The notes under the pieces: generated by a model | What the model was told of the DNA's origin: nothing | Database searches by the model: none | The model's input: the letters and a program-made list of their open reading frames with translations, nothing else | From: Plectonema cf. radiosum LEGE 06105 | GTDB lineage: Bacteria; Cyanobacteriota; Cyanobacteriia; Cyanobacteriales; Nostocaceae | Direction of reading: 5' to 3' | Assembly: GCF_015207665.1 (NCBI RefSeq) | Contig: NZ_JADEWL010000064.1 | Span: 1 to 37,170, forward strand | Length of the DNA stretch: 37,170 nucleotides | Program-made: the position numbers and the translations under genes | Part shown: piece after piece, positions 8,547 to 17,697 of the stretch | Position numbering within the stretch: position 1 is the first letter of the stretch | Layout of the letters: each line of letters begins with the position of its first letter

Positions 8547-11500
8547 TGTGGTAATTCTGTAATTCCTTGAGTAGGGTCTATATCGAATTCACTAATTTCT
8601 GTAATACCACTTAAATTAGGGGTTGCGCCTGTAGCAGTAATATCACTTTGAGGAGTAAGTGCGTCGCGGACTTGAGTACCAAAGATTCCTTCAGTTTCTA
8701 TTGTCACTCGTCCTCCACGGGAGTTTTGAGAATTGGCGCTGATATCGCTGTTTTCTAAGGCAACGATCGCATCACTATCAATATTAATATTTCCCCCTTG
8801 AACATTTTCACCTTTTGCGTTAGTAAGGATTTGGCTATCACGACGTAAAATTAAATTTCGTGCGTTGATAATATTAATTGTTGCCTGTTCCTTATTGACA
8901 TCTGCACTTTGGGTACTGGCATTAAGTAACGCATTGTTGTCTAAATTAATAAAACGAGCATTTAATGTTAAAGTTCCTGCATTTCCCGTTCCAAGACTTT
9001 CCACAGAGACTTGAGCATTGTCCTTAACTAGTAAAGTATTAGTATTAACTGTTAAATTGCCCGCCTTACCACTTCCATTTTCTAGAACTCTTGCGAATAA
9101 AGCACTACCAGTGCCAATTAATTTAACATCTTCGGCATTTACAGTTAATTCTCCTCCATCACCTGCTGAAAATGTACCGGCTGCAACCTGTGCGCCATCT
9201 TGAACAAGCATTTGTTCAGTATTAATAATCAAGTCTCCGGCTTTCTTTCCTGATGATTCTTTCTCTGCCGAAGTAAACAAACCACTCACATATGGCTGAT
9301 TATTATTTCCTGGATTATTACCACCCGTACCAATAATTTGTAAGTCTTGGGCATTAATATTCAAATCTCCTCCATTGCCTTCACCTCTAGTACTAGTTGC
9401 TACAAATGCTCCATCTCTAACAAGTATTTGTTTAGTTGTGATATTTACATTTCCCGCATCTTTTTTTGAGTTTAATGATGCTGAAGTACTTAAAGAACTC
9501 GGAGTATTACCGTTATTCCCCGTACCAATTAATTGTATATCTTTTGCTTTAAGGGTTAAATTTCCACCCTTGCCTCCACTATTTGTACCAGCGCTGATTT
9601 CTGCTCCATCTTTAATTAGGATAGTATCGGCATTAATATTTAAATCTCCTCCATCACCTGGTGAATCAGTACTTGTACTAATAGTTGCTCCATCTTGTAC
9701 AAGGATTTGTTTAGTTTTAATAGTTACTTTACCTGCATTGCTTGTTGAGGTTTTTTCTGCTCTAGCAAACAAACCGCTCGCATATGGCTGATTATTTTCA
9801 GGATTGTTACCACCTTTACCAATCACATATACATATTCTTCAGCATTAATATTCAAATCTCCTCCAATGCCTTCTCCAGATGTACCAGTAGATAAAAATG
9901 CTCCATCTTCAATTTGTATTCTTTTAGTGTTTATATTTAAACTTCCGCCGTCACCTGTTGAGTTTGTCTTGGTTGAAACAACCAAGCTACTAGGAGTATT
10001 ACCATTATTGCCTGTACCAATAACTTTTATATCCTGGGCATCAATATTTAAATTCCCGCTTGTACCTGATGTACCAGCCTGCATCGCAGATCCACTTTCA
10101 ACTAATAAGTTATTGGTTTTAATCGTTAAATTTCCTACATTCTTATCTTCGGTAACTCTGCCGACAAAAAAACGTGCATTATTTTTGAGTAACAAGTCAT
10201 GAGTTGTAATTTTCATATCTCCTGCACCACCTTGACTATTATTACTAGCACTAACAAATGCTCCATCTTGTACAAGCATTTGTTTAGTATCAATAATCAA
10301 AGAGCCTGAATCTCCTGTTGAAGGTTGTTCAGCTACAACGAATAAAGCACTGGGATATTGATTATTTTCACCACCTTGACCAATAATTTTTACTGATTCA
10401 ATGGCATTAATTGTCATATTACCTCCATTACCTTTACCGGATGTACCAGCAAAGATAAATCCCCCACCATCAACGAGTAAGTTATTAGTGTTAATCTTTA
10501 AGTCTCCACCACTTCCTGTTGAATCTTTCTCTACAGAAACACTCAATAAACTCGGAGAATTGCCATTATTCCCCGTACCAATTACTTCCACTTCTTCGGC
10601 ATCAATATTCAAATTTCCTGCATTACCAGCATTATAGGTATTAACACTAATTTTTGCACCACCTTCAACTTCCAAATTATTGGCATTAATTGTCATATTA
10701 CCTCCATTACCTTTACCGGATGTACCAGCAAAGATAAATCCCCCACCATCAACGAGTAAGTTATTAGTGTTAATCTTTAAGTCTCCACCACTTCCTGTTG
10801 AATTTTCTTTCTCTACAGAAACACTCAATAAACTCGGTGAATTCCCATTATTCCCCGTACCAATTACTTCCACTTCTTCGGCATCAATATTCAAATTTCC
10901 TGCATTACCAGCATTATGTGTATTAACACTAATTTTGGCACCACCTTCAATTCTCAAACCATTAGCTTTTATATCAATATCCCCAGCATTACCTGCACTC
11001 CAAGCATTAGTAATGACAGTAGCTCCATTTTGTACTGTCAATTGTTGAGTATCAATCCTTATATTTCCTGTATTTTCCGTGGCATTTCCACTCACATTAT
11101 TGGCATATAAACCGCTGGGGATAAAAGTGTCATTGATACCATTTAAGTTAACAGAATCCGTCGAATTAATTACTATACCACCGCTTTTTTCTGTTCCTGT
11201 TTGAGTTGATACAATTACCGAATTATCTCTAAGAGTGAGATTTTTACCTGTTAGCTGCACATCACCGGCACCATCTCCAGTAGCATCAACTACCGTATTT
11301 TTAGATAATTCAATTTCACCAAAATTCTCTAAATTATCAAAACCAAAAGCAAAACCTTTTTCTTGTGGTGTAATACTTACTAAACCTTCTCCGTTAACGC
11401 TGCCTAATTCAATTCTGCCACTCTCAGCTTTTAAGGTTGCGCCATTCAATAAAACATCGCCACCAAGCAAAGCTAATGTTTTATCGGATAGTACTTGCAA

Positions 11501-12169
11501 ACCAGATTTTGGGTCATACAATTCTGGTATTTCTCTTTCTGTATCACCCTTACCATTTATCTCAATTTTTCCGGGATTTGTGCCATATTGCAACCCCAGA
11601 GGAACACTTACTGTTAGTAAAGATGTATTTTGTGGATTTTTGGCACTAAATTCAATATCATCTGCAAATTTGATACTCTCAGCAGTACTCCCTACAAAAG
11701 AACCACGAATATCTAACTTGGCATTTTCACCAAAAACAATCCCGTTGGGATTAATTAAAAATAAATTTGCCTTATCATTAGCTTTAATTAATCCATCAAT
11801 ATTAGAAATCGAATCACCCGTTACACGAGTAATAATATTACTGATGTCAACCGCATTATTAAAGTATGCTTCACTGCCCGTAGGTACGATAAAGTCTTTA
11901 AAACTGTGAAATAAATTACTACCAGCAGTAGTTCCACCTTCAATAAGGTTAGTATTTCCTTGTACTTTGACACTAGAATTATTGAGTAAAGTGTTGTCAG
12001 GAGTAATTTGAGCGTTAACAGAATTTACCCAAAAAGCGCCGATACCAGCGCAAGTAATTCTTAAAAAGCAACTCCAAGACAAACTTATCTTAAAAAGGGA
12101 TTGATGAATATTGCACTTGCGTCCCGAAAACCTGATATAATATTTGTTTATCCTGCTATTGCACTTCAT
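8267..12169 (-). CDS. TpsA1: filamentous-haemagglutinin-type exoprotein
   Basis: The 1300-aa product is a two-partner-secretion adhesin-like surface protein. It has a long N-terminal extension before a hydrophobic signal segment ending at VNAQITPDNTL (about residue 55), the TPS secretion domain with FLINPNGIVFGENAKLD and GSFVGST, then a long beta-helical body of Gly/Asn-rich repeats (GGDLNINA, GNAGNLNIDA). The last ~90 residues form a Cys-containing tail (SSCVVRSRERNGTFFITGG to RILSRECSR) nearly identical to that of TpsA2. The ATG at 12169 has AAGGGGG upstream. A 279-bp in-frame tandem duplication lies inside the body. It is probably exported by the TpsB encoded next to it. The binding target is unknown. 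Confidence 0.9.
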   Translation of the reverse strand: MKCNSRINKYYIRFSGRKCNIHQSLFKISLSWSCFLRITCAGIGAFWVNSVNAQITPDNTLLNNSSVKVQGNTNLIEGGTTAGSNLFHSFKDFIVPTGSEAYFNNAVDISNIITRVTGDSISNIDGLIKANDKANLFLINPNGIVFGENAKLDIRGSFVGSTAESIKFADDIEFSAKNPQNTSLLTVSVPLGLQYGTNPGKIEINGKGDTEREIPELYDPKSGLQVLSDKTLALLGGDVLLNGATLKAESGRIELGSVNGEGLVSITPQEKGFAFGFDNLENFGEIELSKNTVVDATGDGAGDVQLTGKNLTLRDNSVIVSTQTGTEKSGGIVINSTDSVNLNGINDTFIPSGLYANNVSGNATENTGNIRIDTQQLTVQNGATVITNAWSAGNAGDIDIKANGLRIEGGAKISVNTHNAGNAGNLNIDAEEVEVIGTGNNGNSPSLLSVSVEKENSTGSGGDLKINTNNLLVDGGGFIFAGTSGKGNGGNMTINANNLEVEGGAKISVNTYNAGNAGNLNIDAEEVEVIGTGNNGNSPSLLSVSVEKDSTGSGGDLKINTNNLLVDGGGFIFAGTSGKGNGGNMTINAIESVKIIGQGGENNQYPSALFVVAEQPSTGDSGSLIIDTKQMLVQDGAFVSASNNSQGGAGDMKITTHDLLLKNNARFFVGRVTEDKNVGNLTIKTNNLLVESGSAMQAGTSGTSGNLNIDAQDIKVIGTGNNGNTPSSLVVSTKTNSTGDGGSLNINTKRIQIEDGAFLSTGTSGEGIGGDLNINAEEYVYVIGKGGNNPENNQPYASGLFARAEKTSTSNAGKVTIKTKQILVQDGATISTSTDSPGDGGDLNINADTILIKDGAEISAGTNSGGKGGNLTLKAKDIQLIGTGNNGNTPSSLSTSASLNSKKDAGNVNITTKQILVRDGAFVATSTRGEGNGGDLNINAQDLQIIGTGGNNPGNNNQPYVSGLFTSAEKESSGKKAGDLIINTEQMLVQDGAQVAAGTFSAGDGGELTVNAEDVKLIGTGSALFARVLENGSGKAGNLTVNTNTLLVKDNAQVSVESLGTGNAGTLTLNARFINLDNNALLNASTQSADVNKEQATINIINARNLILRRDSQILTNAKGENVQGGNINIDSDAIVALENSDISANSQNSRGGRVTIETEGIFGTQVRDALTPQSDITATGATPNLSGITEISEFDIDPTQGITELPQNPIDSEALIASSCVVRSRERNGTFFITGGEGFSYRPGDPVPSVYSTVGVQSVPNNTSVKPRRRWKIGDPIVEPSGVYRLENGRRILSRECSR
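10403..10960 (-). repeat. 279-bp in-frame tandem duplication in tpsA1
   Basis: Units 10403-10681 and 10682-10960 (93 codons each) are nearly identical, differing by a few substitutions and one 3-nt indel (SVEKENSTG versus SVEKDSTG). Each encodes a segment running from a VEGGAKISVNT-type stretch to GKGNGGNMTINA. The low divergence indicates a recent duplication that lengthened the beta-helical body. Confidence 0.85.
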
Positions 12170-12185
12170 TACACCCCCTTACGCT

Positions 12186-12533
12186 TCAAAAGTACTTTTT
12201 AATTATTTCGAGGTTGCACGGGAAAGTGGGAAAATTTACTCCGAGCTTCTCTCCAAAAGGTTCTCTCCTCGGTAGAAGAGACTTTGAACTGAAAAGAAGA
12301 TTATGAGTTATGTATCTTATCTCACGTGCAGCATTAGCGGAGCGTCTCTGAAAGAGATAGCTATGCTTAAGGCTTATTGTACAACCACTTGCTATTTTCT
12401 CACTAAAATGTTTATTTTCAAAAATAAACTCGCTATAGTCAGCCAAATCATCTATTCCGAGGAAATTAAGCACAATTTCCGATGCTAACCAAAAGGATAT
12501 TTTGACAAATAATTTTCGCCAACGTATATTCAT
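12186..12533 (-). CDS. Small ORF with hydrophobic N-terminus, unknown
   Basis: The 115-codon ORF starts at an ATG preceded by GAGAGTCCCC. The first ~42 residues (MNIRWRKLFVKISFWLASEI, then VLNFLGIDDLADYSEFIFEN) look like a short membrane-associated protein of the type seen in cyanobacteria, from memory. The rest reads through sequence that resembles intergenic repeat (CAGAGACGCTCCGCTAATGC on the coding strand), so the native product may have been shorter and the C-terminal ~65 residues may be an artefact of repeat insertion. It lies about 66 bp downstream of copy 2 of the conserved upstream element, which supports transcription. It could instead be only a leader for tpsA1. Confidence 0.4.
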   Translation of the reverse strand: MNIRWRKLFVKISFWLASEIVLNFLGIDDLADYSEFIFENKHFSEKIASGCTISLKHSYLFQRRSANAAREIRYITHNLLFSSKSLLPRREPFGEKLGVNFPTFPCNLEIIKKYF

Positions 12534-12599
12534 GGGGACTCTCTAGCACCTAATTAATGAAGTTGAGATTTAATAACACGGTAAGCAATTTACCAAGTT

Positions 12600-12690
12600 A
12601 AATAAACTACAATTCATGGTGTTTTGAATGCACTTTTTAGTATAGAGAGTCACTCAAATGTGTTGTGAGGATTACAGAAATCTGTATGGG
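12600..12690 (-). promoter_or_regulatory. Three-copy upstream element, copy 2
   Basis: On the minus strand TACAG-ATTT-CTGTA (12686-12673) precedes TGTAGTTTATTT (12611-12600) by exactly 61 bp, with CACCATGAAT before the latter. The match to copy 3 continues about 30 bp further downstream (TTGGTAAATTGCTTACCGTG versus TTGATAAATTCTTTACTGTA). The small ORF starts 66 bp downstream and tpsA1 430 bp downstream. Confidence 0.65.
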
Positions 12691-12727
12691 ATATGTGAAA
12701 ATAATGATGCGGATTCTCCGTTACCTC

Positions 12728-13006
12728 TCACCTGCTACACTCGCGACTAAGTATACGTCTTCCATTTTCCAAACGATAAACCCCCGATGGTTCCACAATG
12801 GGGTCTCCAATTTTCCAGCGACGACGAGGTTTTGCAGATGTATTATTTGGTACAGATTGCACCCCAACGGTAGAATAGACAGAAGGTACTGCATCACCGG
12901 GACGATAGGGGAAACCTTGAGCGCCAGTAATAAAGAAAGTACCGTTTCTTTCGTTACTTCTGACTACGCAGCTACTCGCGATTAAAGCTTCGCTATCAAT
13001 TGGGTT
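12728..13006 (-). repeat. Shared 3' tail of TpsA genes, copy 2
   Basis: This is the 3' end of tpsA2 and a near-perfect direct repeat of 8267-8546. The identity stops shortly after the stop codon on one side and at the NPIDSEAL segment on the other. Confidence 0.85.
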
Positions 13007-16000
13007 TTCTAGTAATTCTGTGAGGCTATTCTGGATACCGCTATTGTCTGGAGCAGTGAGATTAACATTTCCCGCAACTCCTAATTGGGAACTGGCTGTA
13101 ATATCGCTTTGAGCAGTTTCATGAGTGCGGGGTTCGATACCAAAGATACCTTGAGAGTTAATTTCAACATTACCACCATTACCCCTGAAAGCATTGGCGC
13201 TGATGTCGCTGTTTTCTTTGGGAAAGGCAACGATAAAGCCATTAGGAGCGTTGATTGTGATGTTGCCACCATTAGCGTCATTGAGAGCTTCAGCCGATAT
13301 TAGACTGCGATCGCGCATTTCTAATAATCCTAAGTTTGAGAGCAATATGTTACCGCCAGTTCCTGCTGCTGTAAAAGCAGTGAATTTTCCTTGGTTTTCT
13401 AGGCGAATCAAGTCAGCGTTAATATGTAGGTTGCCTGCATTTGCTGATCCATTACTACTCACAGTAACTTCAGCCCTATCTTGGATGGTAAACTGCTCAG
13501 TCTTAATCTCTATGCTTCCCCCTTCATTTGTGGAGTTGTTCAGAGCGTTAGCAAATAGACCACTAGCAGCACCTGTTTCTGTAAGATTGTTGGCGATCAA
13601 TGATAATTGGAATGAAGCAGCATCATCTTCTGGAAAAAGTTGGCGGATACGTTGTTCATTCGCCTGAATTTGATTAATGCGAGCATCATATTTCTGGTCA
13701 ACACCAGAGATAGTCACTCGGTCTTTTGCATTGAGCAGAATATTACCTGCTTTCCCAGAACCAGATGTTGTAGTCACTAATTGAGCACCGTTTTGCCCCT
13801 CGAATAAATTAGTATCCACCTTAATAGCACCACCGTCTCCACCTGAGCGAGTACGAGTGCTTAAAGCAGCCCCATCGGCAATCCGGAATATTTCAGTATC
13901 AATAATTATATCGCCAGCCTTAAAAGAAGTATCAGTACTGGTAAATAATCCGCTGGATAATCCACTATTGGGACTACTACCTGAAATATCGGCAACCTTA
14001 GTATTAATATTAATATTTCCTGCTGCACCTTCTCCTTGAGTACTGGCTTTAATAAAAGCGCCGTCTCTTAGTACTAAAGAATTAGCTTTGATTGTTAGGT
14101 TTCCACCCGATCCTTTCCCCCCTTGCTGCACTCCCAAAGTAATTCTGGTCGTTTCCCCAGTAGCGGCAATTTCAGTTTTGCCTCCTATAAGTGAAATGGT
14201 ATCTTCGACAACCAAATTAATATTTCCTCCCCCCTTGCCATTAGATCCCACATCCCCTATCAGTGCTGCATTTGAACTTAACGAAAACTCTTTGGCATTA
14301 ATTTTGATGTTACCCGCAGTACCTTCTCCTCTAGTGCTGACCTCTAATTCACTATTCCTTGCGGCAGAAAACGATCCTGTTTCGACTGTAATGTTCCCTC
14401 CGTCGCCCATCGCGTTATCTTGAATTCCGGTAGACAACCGAGAACCATTATCGAGAGAGACTGAGTTGGTTTTAACATAAATATTACCACTATCACCCTT
14501 TGCTGCTAATTCCATATCCGCAGACAGGAAAGCACCATTGGTTAAAGACAAGGAGCCAGCAGAAATATGAATATTCCCCCCATTACCCACGCCTTCTGCT
14601 TCCACGGTGCTGAAGATACGAGCATCTGTAAGGGAAACTGTATCTTTAGCTGTTACCGTCACATTCCCCGCATCCCCTTCACCAAATGTTGCGGCAGAAA
14701 GCCTAGCACGTTCTGCTAAATTCAAGGAACCGGCATCAACGGTAATATTTCCCCCATTACCAATTGTTCCTGTTCCCACCCTACTGAAAATCGCACTAGG
14801 GAATCCATTTTTGACACCAGCAATATCCACAACACCTGTTACATTCACATTCACATCCCCCGCATTGCCTCTTCCTGCTGGTTGGGTATCAGATGCACGA
14901 CGAATACTAGTTTGCAGTTGAGCGCTATCTCGTAGTGTCAGGCTAGCAGCATTAATCTCAATATTCCCCCCATCACCCACACCACCTGCTTGCACCGTGC
15001 TGAAGATATTAGCATCTGTAAGGGAAACTGTATCAGTAGCATTAATTCTAACGCTACCTGCTTTTCCTTCCCCAAAAGTGCTTGCTGATAGTCGAGCCCT
15101 ATCTGTAAGGGAAAGTTTGTTAGTATCAATGTTAATATTGCCACCTTTACCCACACCTCCTCTTCCTACCCTGCTGAAGATATCGGCATCTGCAAGGGAA
15201 ACAGAATCGATTGCTTTCACAAATACATTGCCTGCATTTCCCTGTCCTCGCGTCAGGGCTTCCATCTGAGCACCATTATTTAAAGACAAAGAACCAGCAG
15301 AAATATCAATGTTTCCCCCTTTGCCAATTGCTCCCGTTTCCAATGTGCTGTACACACCACTAAAGTACCCATTACTCTTACCACTAAAGGAAACAATATC
15401 ATTGGCAGCAATCGTAACATTTCCTGCATCACCCCGTTCTCCTCGAACTCGAGATTCAAGTAAAGCGCCATTTATGACCTCAAGCGACCCAGTTGTAATT
15501 TTGATGTTACCCGCGTTCCCAATGGCTCCTTGCTCTACATTGGTCAATGCTGAGGTGGGCAATCCATTGCTATCTATCCCATTCAACAAGACCATATCGC
15601 GAGCGTTAATATTTATGCTGCCTGCATTCCCATACCCGGAAATACCAGTATTTAGCCGAGCGCCGTTTGTAACCTCAACAGACTCAGTTGTAATGTTAAT
15701 CTTCCCCCCATTACCTCTTGAATCCCGGCGCACGTTATTAAAAATGCTGCTATCAGCAACTGTTATTTCTCCAGTCGCATTCAGGGTAACATCTCCCGCA
15801 ACAGTTTCAGGTGTCCCCAAACCTTCCCCAATCCCAGCGGAAAGAAAACTTCCTTCCCTAATTTCCACATTTCCAGCATTAACTACGATATCACCGCCAC
15901 CAGCACCTTCTACATATACCTTGGCTTGATTTGTCAGCGATACATCAGCACGAGTAACATTATCGGGAAATTCCAACCTGAAATTATTCCCATTTATATC

Positions 16001-16789
16001 TAGTGCTACAGTTCCAGTTTCTGCCAATCCTCCTAACTCAACCCTCCCACCATAAGCGTTTAATTCTCCACCATTCATGTTGACATTGCCACCTACTAGC
16101 AGCAAACTCTTACCATCGGGTACGCGCAAACCAAATGCATCACTACCTGATGGACTTTGTTGTGCTGGTGCAATTGAATTATTTTGAATCGATGCTGTTT
16201 GATTAATTTGACTGAATAAAAAAGCCGAAGGATTCACCGTCAATAAAGCTGGTGGTTGAGGATTTATCGTACTAAAAAACCCTTGCTCTGCAAACTGAAT
16301 TGCATTTGCAGTAGTCCCTACAAAGGAACCATTTATGTCTAAACTGGCATTTTCTCCAAAAACAATCCCGTTGGGATTAATTAAAAATAAATTTGCATTA
16401 CTAGGGTCAAAATTTCTATTGGATATCGTACCCAAAATTCCGAAAATTTCAGAACGATTATTTCCTGTTACTCTTGTTAAAACATTTTGGATATTATCAT
16501 TGGGAACAACAAAATAAGCTCCTCTTCCTTCACCGACATTTAATTCTTGCAAACTATGAAATAAATTTTGACCCCGCTCTGCTCCACCTTCTATCAAGGT
16601 GCTGGGTATACCATTTCTATTTACATTATTATTATTATTAATTTGTGAAGGTTCAGTACCTAAAGTGTTATCCGGTACAATATTGCTTTGAGCAAAACCC
16701 GATTCTATTGATGTGACGCTGACACTCAAAAATCCTAGTAAAATTTTTATTGAAAATTTCCATAACCTGTTACAGCTAACATCTTTCAT
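12728..16789 (-). CDS. TpsA2: filamentous-haemagglutinin-type exoprotein
   Basis: The 1353-aa product has a signal peptide (ILLGFLSVSVTSIESGFAQS, cleavage near residue 34), a TPS secretion domain with LFLINPNGIVFGENASLD and GSFVGTTANAI, and a long beta-helical repeat body (GKGGNINI, AGNVTVTAKDTVSLTD). It ends in the same Cys-bearing tail as TpsA1. The ATG at 16789 follows AAGAGGTTGAA, the same leader as in the third TpsA gene at 35029. Its first ~1.08 kb is nearly identical to 35029-36115 in inverted orientation. It is the first gene of the tpsA2-tpsA1-tpsB set and is divergent from the CHAT gene across a repeat block. Export by the nearby TpsB is inferred. Confidence 0.9.
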   Translation of the reverse strand: MKDVSCNRLWKFSIKILLGFLSVSVTSIESGFAQSNIVPDNTLGTEPSQINNNNNVNRNGIPSTLIEGGAERGQNLFHSLQELNVGEGRGAYFVVPNDNIQNVLTRVTGNNRSEIFGILGTISNRNFDPSNANLFLINPNGIVFGENASLDINGSFVGTTANAIQFAEQGFFSTINPQPPALLTVNPSAFLFSQINQTASIQNNSIAPAQQSPSGSDAFGLRVPDGKSLLLVGGNVNMNGGELNAYGGRVELGGLAETGTVALDINGNNFRLEFPDNVTRADVSLTNQAKVYVEGAGGGDIVVNAGNVEIREGSFLSAGIGEGLGTPETVAGDVTLNATGEITVADSSIFNNVRRDSRGNGGKINITTESVEVTNGARLNTGISGYGNAGSININARDMVLLNGIDSNGLPTSALTNVEQGAIGNAGNIKITTGSLEVINGALLESRVRGERGDAGNVTIAANDIVSFSGKSNGYFSGVYSTLETGAIGKGGNIDISAGSLSLNNGAQMEALTRGQGNAGNVFVKAIDSVSLADADIFSRVGRGGVGKGGNINIDTNKLSLTDRARLSASTFGEGKAGSVRINATDTVSLTDANIFSTVQAGGVGDGGNIEINAASLTLRDSAQLQTSIRRASDTQPAGRGNAGDVNVNVTGVVDIAGVKNGFPSAIFSRVGTGTIGNGGNITVDAGSLNLAERARLSAATFGEGDAGNVTVTAKDTVSLTDARIFSTVEAEGVGNGGNIHISAGSLSLTNGAFLSADMELAAKGDSGNIYVKTNSVSLDNGSRLSTGIQDNAMGDGGNITVETGSFSAARNSELEVSTRGEGTAGNIKINAKEFSLSSNAALIGDVGSNGKGGGNINLVVEDTISLIGGKTEIAATGETTRITLGVQQGGKGSGGNLTIKANSLVLRDGAFIKASTQGEGAAGNININTKVADISGSSPNSGLSSGLFTSTDTSFKAGDIIIDTEIFRIADGAALSTRTRSGGDGGAIKVDTNLFEGQNGAQLVTTTSGSGKAGNILLNAKDRVTISGVDQKYDARINQIQANEQRIRQLFPEDDAASFQLSLIANNLTETGAASGLFANALNNSTNEGGSIEIKTEQFTIQDRAEVTVSSNGSANAGNLHINADLIRLENQGKFTAFTAAGTGGNILLSNLGLLEMRDRSLISAEALNDANGGNITINAPNGFIVAFPKENSDISANAFRGNGGNVEINSQGIFGIEPRTHETAQSDITASSQLGVAGNVNLTAPDNSGIQNSLTELLENPIDSEALIASSCVVRSNERNGTFFITGAQGFPYRPGDAVPSVYSTVGVQSVPNNTSAKPRRRWKIGDPIVEPSGVYRLENGRRILSRECSR
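15710..16789 (-). repeat. Left arm of a large inverted repeat (tpsA2 5' part)
   Basis: The 5' part of tpsA2 matches 35029-36115 on the opposite strand, with only scattered substitutions and a short variable spot (IAPAQQSPSGSDAF versus IADSGIDPAGFNVF). The identity begins at the shared GCATAAGAGGTTGAA leader. Beyond it the two genes still share repeat units in a different order. Confidence 0.85.
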
Positions 16790-17697
16790 TTCAACCTCTT
16801 ATGCTTCAAATTATGTTTGAAAAATATATCTCGCTCCATCTAAATTTTAGAAGATGTTTATAAAAATATCCGGCGGTTTAAACCGCGACTACATAAACAA
16901 AGTCCACCTGCGTGGACTAATATATTTGAAACCCGTGCAGACGGGTTTCGTTTGTGTAGCCGCGACTTCTAGTCGCCAGGTATAGTATTAAATTAGACTG
17001 TTCAAGCAGCCAAGCCTTAGAGGGTGTTTTAGAAATATCCGGCGGTTTAAACCGCGACTACATAAACAAAGTCCATCTGTATCCGGCGGTTTAAACCGCG
17101 ACTACATAAACAAAGTCCACCTGCGTGGACTAATATATTTGAAACCCGTGCAGACGGGTTTCGTTTGTGTAGCCGCGACTTCTAGTCGCCAGGTATAGTA
17201 TTAAAGTTTAAACCGCGACTACATAAACAAAGTCCATCTGTATCCGGCGGTTTAAACCGCGACTACATGAACAAAGTCCGGCGACCTGGACTAATTATTT
17301 GAAACCCGTGCAGACGGGTTTCGTTTGTGTAGCCGCGACTTCTAGTCGCCAGATAAAATATTAAATTAGACATTCAAAACACTCTCTAAGAAGATGTTTA
17401 TAAAAATATCCGGCGGTTTAAACCGCGACTACATAAACAAAGTCCGGCGACCTGGACTAATTATTTGAAACCCGTGCAGACGAGTGCCGGTTTGTGTAGA
17501 TGCGGTTTTAACCGCCCGATAAAGTATGAAAAGTTTTTTTATCAAACAAGTGATATTATACATTTTTGTACTAATCTTTATCTAATTAGCATAATTATTT
17601 TTTTATCATCTTCTACATATATAAAAATTCATGATTCTTGAGTTATTGGTGACAAAAACTACTTGTAATTTATTTATAAAACCAACTAGAGTTAATC
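16790..17697. other. Divergent intergenic region between tpsA2 and the CHAT gene
   Basis: No gene is supported. Most of the region is the palindromic repeat block at 16868-17518. The last ~175 bp (17520-17697) is very AT-rich and must hold the CHAT gene promoter; a TACA-TTTT-TGTA palindrome is visible at 17559-17570 and TGTAATTTATTT at 17664-17675. Confidence 0.6.
16868..17518. repeat. Six-start array of cloverleaf-like palindromic repeats
   Basis: Four full copies (16868-16980, 17081-17193, 17242-17352, 17408-17518) and two 5' fragments (17037-17080, 17206-17241) are present. Each full copy can fold into a multi-arm structure: GCGACTACA paired to TGTAGCCGCG as outer stem, AGTCCACC-TGC-GTGGACT and GAAACCCGT-GCAG-ACGGGTTTC as arms, plus GCGACTTCTAGTCGC. 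In the last copy the right end is GCGGTTTTAACCGCC, which mirrors the left end. The fragment-plus-copy pair is itself tandemly duplicated with a 161-bp period. No ORF is inside. Confidence 0.85.

Noticed and set aside
8800-16500. Many long plus-strand ORFs opposite the TpsA genes (for example 9375-9791, 11235-11909, 15309-15929)
   Set aside because: They are antisense shadows of the Gly/Asn-rich repeats; products are Pro/Leu/Ser-rich with no domain, and the same happens opposite tpsA3.
16868-17518. CRISPR-like array of a repeated ~30-bp motif
   Set aside because: Intervals are irregular (about 44 to 170 bp), the sequence between copies is itself repeated, and there are no unique spacers or cas genes.
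17559-17675. Possible fourth copy of the upstream element ahead of the CHAT gene
   Set aside because: TGTAATTTATTT is similar, but the palindrome is TACA-N4-TGTA, lies 93 bp away instead of 61, and lacks the CACCA block.
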